Below are positions 1 to 13,300 of a DNA stretch of 64,000 nucleotides, one piece after another (within the stretch, counting starts at the first letter, position 1; every line of letters begins with the position of its first letter). The notes under the pieces are model-generated. The model was not told the DNA's origin and did not search any database. It saw only the letters and a program-made list of their open reading frames with translations. Both the position numbers and the translations under genes were made by a program. The DNA lies in contig CM034413.1 of NCBI GenBank assembly GCA_019925095.2, positions 315,001 through 379,000 on the forward strand. The letters are read 5' to 3'. This DNA comes from Dendrolimus kikuchii (Eukaryota; Arthropoda; Insecta; Lepidoptera; Lasiocampidae).

Positions 1-60
1 CAACAGATATCCACATATTTTTGAAAATCAATAGTGTTAAATCTTTGTTGTTATCCACAT

Positions 61-415
61 TCACACTTGTGTTATAATTGACTACAGTGCTCTACCCGTG
101 TGAACTACTATCTGCTCTCTAGATTTTAACCCAAGTATAAAAACAATATAACAAAATTGTGAAGTCCACACCATCTGTACAGACTTGTCCGAAGCCTTTG
201 ATGTTATTAATACGCAACATATGTACTCATACAAAAACTGGAACGCGCTAGCATTTGTGTCTCCTTATTCAGATGGTGTGAATCTGCTTTCCATGACTGA
301 ACTAAACTTGTCAAGATAAGAGAGCTCAAACCTACTTTCGAATTAGTTCCTTCGGGTGTACCACAAGGCTCCCACCTTGACCCTCTCTCATTAACGTTCC
401 AAATGAGTCGTACAA
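61..415 (+). pseudogene. Decayed non-LTR reverse transcriptase fragment
   Basis: In two + frames I read TDLSEAFDVIN near 178-210, like the RT motif TDFSKAFD, and SGVPQGSHLDPLS near 352-393, like SGVPQGSxLGPL. Stops and frame changes separate them. It is an old LINE remnant inside the intron before the first visible RBM25 exon. Confidence 0.6.
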
Positions 416-1071
416 TTTGAAATTGCAATGTAAACAGTTGTTTATTTATGATTTGTAAATGGTAAATTTGTGATTTGAATTAAAAAAACGCTATTGTTGT
501 TTTAGTATAACTATTTGCTTTTTGTTAATTAAACAGCAAAAAACTCAATAACTGATACATTTCAAATAAACTTCTTTTCTGAGTTGTAGTAAGTAAATAA
601 ATATTTACGGATATCTACAGATAATACACCTGAACTAAATAAATTCCTCACCGATAAAATTTTGTAACAGCATTTTAATGACGCAATTTTGCTCAAATCT
701 GAAACAAAATACCTTAAAAATGACTAATATTTATTTCATAGGCTTTTATCCTTTTTTAATAATGTTGACTTAAAGTCTAAATAAAATAGAATTGTAAGAA
801 TCGCCTTTGTTCATACATATTAAAGAAGATCGCGCAAATATACATGAAACATTGATTTATTATTCAAATCAACGACAATCTCTGTATATTATTTATGTAT
901 AAGGATCTTAAACTTTCGTTCCTTTGTTTCCTTAGTCTATTCCTTATTTTATTGTTACTTTTTCGTAAGTTTATGTAGTGAAGTTAACAATGCCACGAGA
1001 GCAGATAGGGACGTTCCGCTTACGCACACTCAGACAAGTCGAGATGTGAACTGGTCTGTGTTTGGACACAG
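416..1071. other. AT-rich intron sequence, nothing recognised
   Basis: Intron sequence upstream of the first visible RBM25 exon. I see no convincing RRM-coding exon here. Confidence 0.5.
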
Positions 1072-1328
1072 GAGGAGGCCGATGTTGTGGCGCGCAGGAA
1101 GCCGCCCAAGGATGAGAAAGAGAAGGAGAAGGAGCCGCGCGACCGGGAGCGCGAGCGCGAGCGGGACCGGGACCGGGACCGCGACCGGGAACGCGACCGG
1201 GAGCGGGAGCGAGAGCGGGACCGTGAGAGAGACAGTACGCGCGACAGGGAGCGAGAACGCGAGCGGGAGCGCGACCGCGACCGCGACAGGGAGCGGGATA
1301 AGGAGCGCAGGCGCAGGAGCGTCTCTAG
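1072..1328 (+). CDS. RBM25: RBM25 exon, Arg/Glu/Asp repeat block 1
   Basis: Reads EEADVVARRKPPKDEKEKEK and then an almost pure RE/RD/RER repeat of about 60 residues. The acceptor is TTTGGACACAG at 1071; the donor AG|GTTAAT leaves two bases (phase 2). The exon is GC-rich against AT-rich introns. Its 5' border is the weakest in the gene because no upstream exon is in the window to check the phase. Confidence 0.85.
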
Positions 1329-4300
1329 GTTAATATTCATATTGTGTATCCAAATTATTTTCCATTTCTCATATTCTTAAAGTACGCTTGGAGTAGCCTG
1401 ATCATAGGGATGAAAACGGTACATTTCGTCCCAGGAAAACGATTTTCCCTGCCGTGAAAGAATTTGAAAACCTATACGAACCATAGATAATGCATGCGAA
1501 TATCCCAACTTTTTTTGCAGGCACTATTAAATCGTGACATAAATTGTAATAAAAAAAATATCAAGAATTTTCTAATTTATACTTATAAATTAACTTTTCA
1601 CTATTCTTATTTAATTTACATTTCGAGCTAAATATTTATATCATCAGTGATAAAACAGTACTGGCTGGTAGAATGCCACAGAAATGGAAATTTACTTGAT
1701 GTTTCACTTGTTGTTGTTTGTTTAACTAATCAGTGTTTATTTACTTTCGTCATATTCGAAATGAAAAGCGAAGCGTTAACCTCGGGTGAAAGGCCTATTT
1801 AGGCACTTCACCTTTCGTATAACAATCTACTATTTCGTGTTGTTTCGTTTCAGGACTAAGGAGCGTCGCGACGACCGCGAGAAGGACCGAGAGCGCGAGC
1901 GAGAGGAGAGGGAGAAGGACAGAGAACGCGAGCGGGAACGGGAGAGGGAGAGAGAGAGGTGAACTAAACGTGCCGAGGGATTTACGATTGAGTTTGTTTG
2001 GGTGTCTGTCCGTTGCCCCTTTGCTAAACAGGCAGACGGCCCACCTATTGGAAAATGGTTAAGGAAAGTTGTCAGCCTTCAGGGTGAAGGGAGATGGGCT
2101 ATCGGAACTCTCACTCATCGCTCGATACTCACGTTGTGTGAGAACGTGGTGTCTTTGTTTTATCCGTGCAGGAACGGAGAAAGAATACAATTTCCTGCGT
2201 TGAGGCGGCCTGTCGTAAGAGGCGACTAAATATCCCACAGCTAGGTGGTAGGGTGGCCCGACTGGATGGCTACCACCTTGAGTTGTGTTCCGGCATTAGT
2301 GACCAGGTTCCAATCTTCCTTAAAAGAGCAGCAGCGCATTTATAGCATCATTGGTGTTGCAAATGTTCATAGGCGATGGTAACCGCTTTCCATCAAGTGG
2401 GCCGTCTACTTGTCTGCTGAACTCCTACAATAAAAACCTAGTGTACGAGCCAGTATTGCTGGTACAGAGTATTTTATACAAAAACTAGCTGCGCCCCGCG
2501 GTTTCGCCCGCGTGGTGATTGAAAATCGTTATATTTTGGATAATTCACACTATATCCTTGTAAATTATAGCCTATGTGCTATTCTGACGTGTAAGCTATA
2601 TTATTGTAGTTTCATCAAAATCTATTCAGTCGTTTTTCATGAAAGAGTAACAAACATACATCCATACATTGTTACAAACTTTCGCGTTTATGATATTAGT
2701 AGGATACACAACTTATATTAACTTAAATGAACGTTACGCTACGTTACTAAAGTACGTGCGTTACGCTGATACCGTGTACTAGGTTACGCACTCTGAAGGG
2801 AGTTGAAAGAAACGTGAGAAATGAGAGTGTCTCTGAAGTTGCAATGGATTCCACTTCTTGCGCAGTACGTTCAGAAGTTTTAACTGTTTCTACTCATTTT
2901 GAAATTTGTCACAATTTGAAATTGAAAATCTTTTTTTATGGTTGAGGAGTTTTTGGCGGGAACTGAAAGGAGACTTTGTGCTGTGCAGTTTTATTTTCTA
3001 AAAATGTGTAAAATTAGTCTAAAATGAACAATAGTTGTAGGTTATTGATGGTTTTTGAGTAGTAATTATGTGTTTTGTGAGAAATGTGAACTGTATAGTC
3101 AAATGTGGCCTTTTGAGTTGTCACAAGAACTTTAGTTGATAACCTACAGTTCAGCTGAGTTATACCTAGGCTTAAGAAAATGAAGAAACTGTATTGTAAA
3201 CTAAGATCTGGCTTAAAAGCCTAGCTGCCAAGCCATAAACCTAAATAAAAAATTTAATGAATGATCCAAGACCATAGATAGGTCATCATCATCATCATCC
3301 GAGCATTATATCCCGGTTGCATTCGGAGCGTTCACTCGGACGCCCAGGGTCCGCTTTCCTACTTTTTCTACTCCACTTCGCGCGGTCTTCGGCATCCCCT
3401 GTTTTGAGACCATTGGTACGCATGTCATCGTTCACAACGTCAAGCCAACATTTCTTGGGCCTTCCCCTTCGACCGGGACCTGGCGGAGGCGGCATGGCTA
3501 GACCATGGCAAGACCATAGATAGGCATATGGTACAAAACATTTCAGATGTTTTTAAAGGTTTTTTTGTTATTCCAGGGAGGTGAGGGAGCGCGAGAGGGA
3601 GAGGGAGATACGGGAGAGGGAAAGGGAAAGAGAGCGGGAAAGAGATAGAGAAAGGTAAGTATCGTTTTTGTTTTTCGCCTTTCTATCAGTCAAACTATGG
3701 CTGTCCTGCTTCCAAGTACAAGTAAAAGTTAAGTGCTAATGTCAAACCTAGTAAATTTATTATTACTAGTGGTCGAAATTCGACGATAATAATTAATGTC
3801 AAAGGACACACAATAATAAACAAAAGAGTATTTTTTTTTATTATTGTTTATTTGTGTTACGGCTTGGCAACTAGGCCTTTATGCCAGGCGCATTTGTATT
3901 GTAGGCTACAATTGACGCCGTATAACGGAGTTCTTGTGAAAACTCGAAAGGCGGCCACATTTGACTATACAGTTCACATTTCTCACAAAAACACATAATT
4001 ACTACTCAAAAACGATCAATATCCTACAACTATTGTTCATTTTAGAGCGATTTTACACATTTTTAGAAAATAAAACTGCACAGCACAACGTCTCCTTTCA
4101 GTTCCCGGCAAAAATTCCTTTTTTTTATTGATTTAATGTATTTTTATTTTTATGCATAATTAAAAAAAAATAATAGCATTCTGCACTCCTTCTCTATATA
4201 ACCTATATAAGTGTGTGAAATTGCATACTCCTCCATCCGCGCAATTTTCGTAAAAAGGGGTACAAAGTTTTTGCTTCACTACTTACTTACATTTTATTCC

Positions 4301-7300
4301 AAGAAGTGGGATAGCCTCCGGGATATAAATATATTTGTCGCTCTTTGTTATGCTTTTACGGAAAAACTATTGGACCGATTTGGCGGACAAGGGATACTTT
4401 TCATCCCGGATAACGGGATAAGTTTGGGGATACATTTATGTAAAGATTATCCCAGAAAATTGGATTGGTTTTTATTGGGTGATTTTGCCATTTTGGTTAA
4501 TTTGGTCGATGTAATCGCTGTAGTCATGTGTGTGTGAGTGTGTTGTTTTTTTTATTTTCTGTGCCTGAATACACATGACACTAGATATGACTATATCTAA
4601 TATATAAAATTCTCGTGTCACAGTTTTCGTTGCCATACTCCTCCGAAACGGCTTGACCGATTTTGATGAAATTTTTTGTGCTTATCCGGTATCTATGAGA
4701 ATCGGCCAACATCTATTTTTCATCCCCCTAAATGTTACGGGTAGTCCACCCCTAAATTTTATTTTTTATTTTTTAGACAAAATTTTTAATTTCTATTTTT
4801 TTATGATACAACATACAAAAATACATACAACCCTAAATTTTCACCCCTCTACGATCAACCCCTATTTTTTATTTGTTAATTATACATTTTAATTTTTATG
4901 GCAAGATTTTTAATCTTATTTTGTCATGACTTAGAATAAAAAAAAAAATATTACTCTTTTAGATTCACAATTAGGACGGGTAGGTGGCGCTGAGATCGGG
5001 TTCTAGAATCCTCCTAATCACCTGAAGCGATTTTGGTGATTTTGTTTTTATGTGTTTGAGTGGGTATCCGGATGGTTTAGATTCGCAATTATAACCGGTA
5101 CGTGGCGCTGGGATCGGGTTCTAGAATTTTATTTTTTAAAGGCAGGACAACGTCTGCCGGGGCCGCTAGTATAAGTATAGATATAAGGCCCACACTGCAC
5201 ATGCACTTCCTCACAACACCAGCATGTAACAGATACACTCTACATTAGTATAAGTTTAGTATTAAAATTAGAATAAATTAATATAATAAGTTATTCTTAA
5301 GGTACACCACAACATAAAAATCACTGAATCAATGTCACACAGAGTAACAAAAATAAACAATAAGCGTGTATGGACTCTAAAAAATCTTTCATAGAAATTA
5401 AGTTGTAAGAAAGGGTACGGAACTCGAGTCCGTAGAGATGTTAATAACATTTTTATCCGTGCAGGAACGGAGAAAGAATACAATTTCCTGCGTTGGGGCG
5501 GCCTGTCGTAAGAGGCGACTAAACAACCCACAGCCAGGTGGTAGGGCATTTGCCCGACTGGATGGCTACCACCCCTGGTCTAAAACATGTCGCCATAACA
5601 ACCTTGAGTTGTGTTCCGGCATTAGTGACCAGGTTCCAGTGACCCTTAAGAGAGCAGCAGCGCATTTGTAGCACCTATGGTGTTGCAAAATGTCCATAGG
5701 CAATGGTAACCGCTTTCCATTAAGTGGGCCGTCTGCCTGTCAGCTGAACTCCGGAGATAAAAAAAAAATAAAAAACAAAAAAAAAATCGCTGTAGTCGAT
5801 GGGATCGATGTGGTCGATTTGGTCCATTTTCAATGTGGTCGATGTGGTAGATTTGGTCATTTTGATGTAAATAATGTAGTTTTAATACCGAAAATTGGCA
5901 TAGATACTTTCCATCCGGGAGATGGGATAGTTTGCGATATACAATGAAGTGAATCTTCCGGGGCAAATAGTAGTACATACATACATACATACATAACTTC
6001 ACGCCAGTTCCCTTGCGGGGTAGGCACGAACAACAGAGTGCCATTTAGGCTTATTCTTACACACCTCACTTGCCTCTTTGACATTCATAACTCTTGTCAT
6101 GCAAGCTCGTCTGTTCTTAAGGCTCCTGACATCACCTTCAGCAAATAGTAGTAACATAAAAATTAAATACAATGTATCCTATGTTGTAACCTTCTAAACA
6201 GGCACGTATCAGAGGTTGACTTGGTAAACTTTAGCTGTTAATATAACAACATCTTATCCCTATTATTAATATTATAAATGCGAAAGTAACTCTGTCTGTT
6301 TGTCTGTTCCGTTTTCACGGAAAAACTACTGAACCGATTTGGCTGAAACTCAGTATATATATATTTTCGATGCCGAGAATGAACATAGGATATTTTTTAT
6401 CCCGAAAAATGGGATAGTTTCCGGGATAAAAATATATTTGTCTTTTTGTTTGTTATCCTTTTGTGGAAAGACTATTGGACCGATTTGGCTGAGACTCGGT
6501 ACATATATAATTTGAATACCGAGAGTGCCCAAGGGATACTTTTTATCCCGGATAATGGGATACATTTTGGGATAGATTTATGTAAAGTTTATCCCGGAAA
6601 CTAGGACTGGGTTTACTGAGTCCACTCGGATCGCTGTGTCCACTTGGTCCCCTTGGTCAACTTGGTCCACTTGGTCCACTTGGTCCACTGGGTCCACTGG
6701 GTCCACTTGGACCATGTTATCTATTTTTTCATTTTTGTCAAGTTTTGTCATTTATGTAGTTTACATATAGACGGGGGTGGTATAGTTTGCGATATAAAAT
6801 GAAGTAAATCTTTCGGGGTTAGGTTAGGTTAACCCGCGGCGCAGCCGCGGGGTAAACTCTAGTACAAATATATAAAGCTGAAGAGTTTGTTTGTTTGAAC
6901 GCGCTAATTTCAGGAACTAATGGTCTGATTTGAAAAATTCTTTCAGTATTAGACAGCCCATTTATCAAGGAAGGCTATAGGCTATATATCATCACGCTAA
7001 GACTAATAGGAGCGGAGCACCAATGAAGAATGTTTCAAAATCGGGGCGTTTTGAAATCAAATTCCACGCGGACACAGCTAGTCTTATTTGTACAGCTACC
7101 ATGATTTTATGCAATAAATTATTTGATTTGATTTGATTCGAGATGTCTATTAAGGAAGCCTTTCCAAGTGGTTCTTTATTTCCGAGTGTATTGGAAGTAC
7201 ACAAATATTTTGCCGCGAAGGCAATTTATCATGACCCCATTTGCAAACAATCAGCGATTTTGTTGCTTTTCAATTTGCGTGCAGGTTTAATGTATAGCGA

Positions 7301-10300
7301 TAACAACGCATTCAGCAACCGCCGCTTTCTTATACGACGCTGTTTATTTTACACGGAGTATTTACATTTATTTGCTTGTCATCTGAACTATAGTGCAGTG
7401 ATGTAGTGTAGGGTTGAGAATTACAAAATTTTGCAAATATACATACATAGATAATATCACGCCTGTTTCTGTTGGTTTCTGACAAACAACTTTCGCTTCG
7501 CCTACTTTCATTAACCTCTCATACATGCACGTTTGTTTGAAGTGCTTTTTACTTGACTTCTTCTTAACACTTCTGATATTCGGTCATGGTGTGTTCGTCT
7601 CGGTCTACCAGCAACAACTCTACCGTTCATTTTATCCGTGCAGGAACGGAGAAAGAATACAATTTACTGCGTTGGGGCGGCCTGTCGTAAGAGGCGACTT
7701 AACAACCCACAGCCAAGTGGTAGGGCATTTGCCCGACTGGATGGCTACCAGCCCTGGTCTAAAGTATGTCGCCATAACAACCTTGGGTTGTGTTCCGGCA
7801 TTAGTGACGAGGTTCCAGTTTCCCTTATGAGAGCAAATGCAAATGTCCATAGGCGATGGTAACCGCTTTCCATCAAGTGGGCCGTCTGCCTGTCTGCTGA
7901 TCTCCTGCAATAAAAAAAATAATGCTGTCAATACACCTATTTTGTGATTCTACTTTTATTCATTCTCTCTGCATGTCCAAACCACCTTAACATTCCTTTT
8001 TCAACTCTTGTTATTACATCTTTCAATCCATAACGTTCACTTATCACACTATTCCTTATCATATAATTCAAGCTAACCACACATATACTTCTCAAAGCTC
8101 TCATTTCAACTGCGTTTATCCTACTTTCATTCACTTTTGTAAATATTTTTGCTTTAATACTTACATTTAGATGTTCTGTTTAAAACGAGCTTCTAAGCTT
8201 CTAATGTTAGTGTTAGTGATTGTGTTGAAAAATAACACGTTATCGAATAGCTATATGTAGTTCACCACACCTGAGTTATCGGTTAATGTGTAACGTCATT
8301 AACAGTGTTGCATCTCAGATGACGCATTAACTTGGCTATTGGCTACATCTGCGTAAAGTCATGCGTAGGAATTGACTTGAGTTTTATCAACAAGTTTTTT
8401 TTTTATTGATGCACAAAACAAATTACAACCAAAACAAATTAAGAGATTACATTACTAACATAACAATCTGGATTGCAATTCTAAATAGGTGCATACAGAA
8501 AACTCATAAAACTAAACAGGTGTAAACGCTTATGTGTTTATATACATATACACATACACACACACACACTCACTCACTCACTCACTCACTCACTCACTCA
8601 CTCACTCACTCACATACGGTACTATGGTACTATATAATTAAATCTATTGTATCATTAATTGAGTTGTGTCGCTCGGAGCATATTTTCAGACGTTTTGTGA
8701 TTTTGGTTCCATTGACGGGACTTGCATAATTGATATAGTCTTAATGTAGTATTGAAAGTGTTCTGATTTGGTTGTCTGTGTGTTGTTGTGATATATTTGG
8801 AAATGGTTGTGATGCCCGCCATAGTGGTGTTCTCTCTGCACCCGTATATACGGACCCGCTATGAGATCGCTAAGGACCAAAGGTATTGTTTGTTTATTTA
8901 ATTTATCTAAGCAACACATACGTACATACATAACTTCACTCCAGTTCCCTTGCGGGGTAGGCACGAATAACAGAGCGCCATTCTGGCTTATTCTTACACA
9001 CCTCACTCGCTTCTTTGACATTCATAACTCTTGTCATGCACACTCGTCTGTTCTTAAGGCTCCTGACATCACCTTCCGCTAGCACACGATCAATTTGATC
9101 ATGGAAGGTGTGTCGTGGCCTTCCACGACTTCTGCATCCATCCACTTTTGCATTGTATATCTGTTTAGTCATTCTTTCATCATGCACTCTTTCCACATGC
9201 AAAAATTTAATAATTTGAACAATTATCGAAATATCACTGGATTTTCTATTGTTTCCAATTTGAATTCATTACATCGTGTATCAAAATATTTTTCATATGG
9301 GTAATATAATTTTTGATTACAAATCAATTACCCGAAGAAAACGAACAATTTCAATATATGTTCATTTCTGTCAGTGACATAAAAAAATCTAGATACTAAT
9401 ATTGGCAAGAGGTCTTTTAAATTTATTTTGGTTTATATAATTATTAATTTCCGTTTGAAAAAAAAATATAAGAAAAAGGTTACACATGCAATGTTTTAAA
9501 ATACTTGAAAATTTGCGAATAATATAATAATTCGGAAAAAATAATCGAATTGTTCGAAATTTTTTGCGCATATTCGATTCGGAACGAATAATTCGTAAGT
9601 TCGAATTATTCGCACATCCCTAATTGTACTGTTTGTCTGTGATTTCAAAATGAATATCAAAAGTTGAAAATAAAACAAATTTTTCACGTTCGTTTTGTTT
9701 CGGTATCTTGTATTCCTGCTATGTATCTTTTAAGTGATATTAATTCAATTGTTATCAGAGAGCGCGAACGCGAGCGCGAGCGCGAGCGGGACCGCGATCG
9801 TTCCCGCGAGCGTTCGGCCTCGCACGGGCGCGGGCGCAGCCGCACTGAAGTGGAGCTGAAACGCGAGAAAGAGATGGAGGAGGAGGCCAGAGAGAAGAGG
9901 AGGCAGGAGAAGAAGGCCAGGGAAAAGGAGGCCGCTTACCAGGAGAGGTAGACACTTACTTGAATAACTTTATATGTGTTAGGATGCACAGCGATTTAAC
10001 ATAAAATATCGTCTGAATTGTATTCTCTATGACTTGAGATCTCTCGTAGAAAAAAAAACTTGTGTGTCAGCTCTGACGCACTTGGACACATTTGTCTTTC
10101 GTGATCATGGCTACTGAAAAGTGGCCGAAACGTCGGAATAATGAAAATCAAATATATTACCGCGCTTAAAACCGTTAAAACGTAGTTTTATCATAATTCA
10201 TTTTATGTCGAAACTGTAATAGGTATGTACACATACAGTGTAAACTCTATATAACGACACCGAAGGGAGTGTGCATTTCATGACGTTATAGAGAGTTGTC

Positions 10301-13300
10301 GTTAAACGGAGATATGCCTGTTATTTTTCTCTCACGTCTTTTGCTGCACCAGTAATTTTGTTGTATTTCTTTACCTATTTTTTTTTATCTTGCGATATTG
10401 AGGCATCTTGGTGATCAAGAAAGTACTTAGAAATTTCGGTATGCATGATGCCGACAGTCGAGTTTAGTACGGATTAGAATAAAGCGATAAAAGAACGTGC
10501 ACAGCTGCGTAGTTTTTACTCATTTTGACAACTTAAAAGGTACTTTTTATTACTTAACTGTTGTCGATATTAGTAGTGAGTGTAATGCTATAAAGAGTGT
10601 ATCATTGTATGGATAATAAGCTAAACCTACCAAAGCTAAGTGATTTTGAGGCTTAAGAAAGTTTGTCGTTAAATAGAGTGACGTTAAATAGAGTGACGTT
10701 ACATGGAGTTTACGCTGTGTTAACAAGTGATGTAGCGAGTGAGTGTGGGCAGGATGGATGGTGTGCGAGCGAGACAGAGTAGAGTGCGCCAGCCGTTTGT
10801 CCGCTGCGGTGACCGCATGTAGGCAACTTGATTGCGTGCAGATTGCGCAACTGGGAGTCCCGCGAGCGGCGCAAGGCGAAGGAGTACGAGAAGGAGAAGG
10901 AGAGGGAGCGATGCCGCGAGGAGGAGAGGGAACGGGAGGCGAAGAGGCTCAAGGAGTTCCTCGAGGACTACGACGACGAGCGGGACGACCACAAATATTA
11001 CAAGTACGATGTTTTTTTTTTAATTTTTGTCTGCAACACCAGGGGGGAAGCTGACGTGATGTCAGTCTTTAGGAGGGGATTATGATTTAGAGATAGGAAT
11101 AATTAAAGGAAGTGGACCATTGGAACGTAAATTCTTTAGCCTGTTTCTCATCTTCTTTCAGCTATTTAGGGTCTTTATCTACTATACTTCTCTATTTTTT
11201 CGTTACTTTCTTACCTTTATGTAACCCCCCTGTCTATCTCTTTTTTGGTATACCTTGACATTTATGTCCAACCATCATTAATTGATCTTTCAGTTTAATA
11301 TTTTTCTTGTCACGTGACTTTCCTTATTACGTGCCCATACCACTTTAGTCTTCTTCCCTGGTTCTTTAGTTGCGAAGAAGCAGACGGCTCACATGATGGA
11401 AAATGGAAGTGCTGGTGCTTTCTTATACTAGGGTGAAGAGAATACACCTTGTCACTATCAGGCATTTATTCTCGTACTAGCTGAGCTTGGAAGTTGATTC
11501 TGGGTTCAACTTCGTGGTGGTTGAAGTTGCGACTAATAGCAACTTGCTGTGACTCGATTACAATATATTTTTGAACATTATTTATCATATATAGATCATA
11601 ATATTACAAGTAGTCTAAAGTAAGGCTGCAGTGCCAGCAAAACGTTGAACCGTCCAGTCACTTATGTCATTTATGTAGTTCATAGATAGATAGATAGATG
11701 GGGAATAGATAAATAAAACTAGAACGGGTTGAAACAGACAATGAAATTTTGTGTGGAAGACCAATCTTTTGTCAAGTTTATTCATAAAAAAAAAATTCAT
11801 CTATAAAAAGTGCCACAGTAACTGAATCTGTCTGTTAAGCTTTGACGGAAGAACTACTAGGACTACTGCAATTTTGTTAAATGTAGTTTTAACGCCGAAA
11901 TAGTTTCCGATATACAAGGGAGTGAATGCGGCAGGGGCAAGGAGCTGCAGCGGCGGCTGGGCGCGCGCGTGCGCGAAGCGGAGGCGGACGCGCGCGAGCG
12001 CCAGCACGAGCAGGATGAGCTCGGCGCGCTGCGCAGGGAGGTCTTCGGGGACCGGCCCGGCGACGACCCGCACGCCACCGCCATGTACCACAAGGTGAGG
12101 TCGACTCGCCGCCACCGCCACCACCATCATCATGTACATCATAAACATCACCACCAGCAGCGCTATCATCATTACCACCACCACTAACACCACCACCTCC
12201 ACCACCATCACCACAACCTTCAGCATCACTACCACTATCATCACCACCACCACCACCACCAGCATCTAATGATGTACCACCACCATCATTTAATTATATT
12301 TTTTGTTCATAAGTGTATACTCTCGAGGTAGCCTCATTGTCAGCAAGTAAGGATCTGGTGAGTGGATCCCAGGGATATCGAGAGCAACTCCTATTGGAGA
12401 GCGTCGAGCGCCTACATAACTATATTTTGCAATATCTTGCTGTAACAATGTATACCTAGTAATTTTTGTTGTGCTTGGCACCGACTTCAAGATGTTGCAG
12501 AAAATTGTATTTTTTGCTTTTTAGTTACTCTTGAAGTCGGTTTATTTTTAGCGTGTACACGCGGCATCGCGTTAGTCGTTAAAAAACCGCTTCATTTAAA
12601 TCCGTTGAGCAGTTTTCATGTGATGTTCTAACAGAGTACTATTGGTTGGTAGTAGCAATGAGTATGTTTGGTTATTTTTATTTTCTCGCATGCTTCTCTA
12701 TTATGTGGTAGAAGGGAGGTTATTTTTCTCTTTTCTTTCTTTCTTTCTTTCCAAAAATCTTAAAAACTCACATTTTTCCTTACTACTAATACAAAACGAA
12801 TTATACACACATTCTTATTACTTAACATTTTTAAATGCTATATGTACATATACATATAGTCATTATACTTATTTACTACCGATTCTTGTTGATTAATTCT
12901 TTTTATTTACTTTAAAATATGTTTGGTTTCAGCTGATAAAGGAGCAGGAGGAGCTGTACAAGCCGCGGCTGCTGATCGACGTGAGCCTGCAGCTGCACCA
13001 GCAGCAGGAGAGGGAGCTGCAGCGCGCCAAGCAGCGCGAGGAGGCCAGGAGAGAGGTGAGCACTCCCAGCGACCCCCACATCACTGCACGAGAGAGAGAA
13101 AGAGGGGGGGAGAGAGGGAAAGAGAGAGAGAGACTTTGAGACTTTGTCTTCTCTTATTGTCTTTGTGTGATAACAACGACAACTAAGATGTGGTAGAGCT
13201 ATGCTGGTATCATCTTGGGCCGGCTCGATCAGCCTTAAACTAATATCGTTTCGATATAATGAGTGCGAGTTCCAGTGACATGCGTCCCTCTCTTCTTGTC

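Noticed and set aside
1020..1340. Overlapping ORFs on both strands of the first RBM25 exon (Ser/Arg-rich on the minus strand)
   Set aside because: Shadow frames of the Arg/Glu repeat codons; splice borders and phase support only the + frame used.
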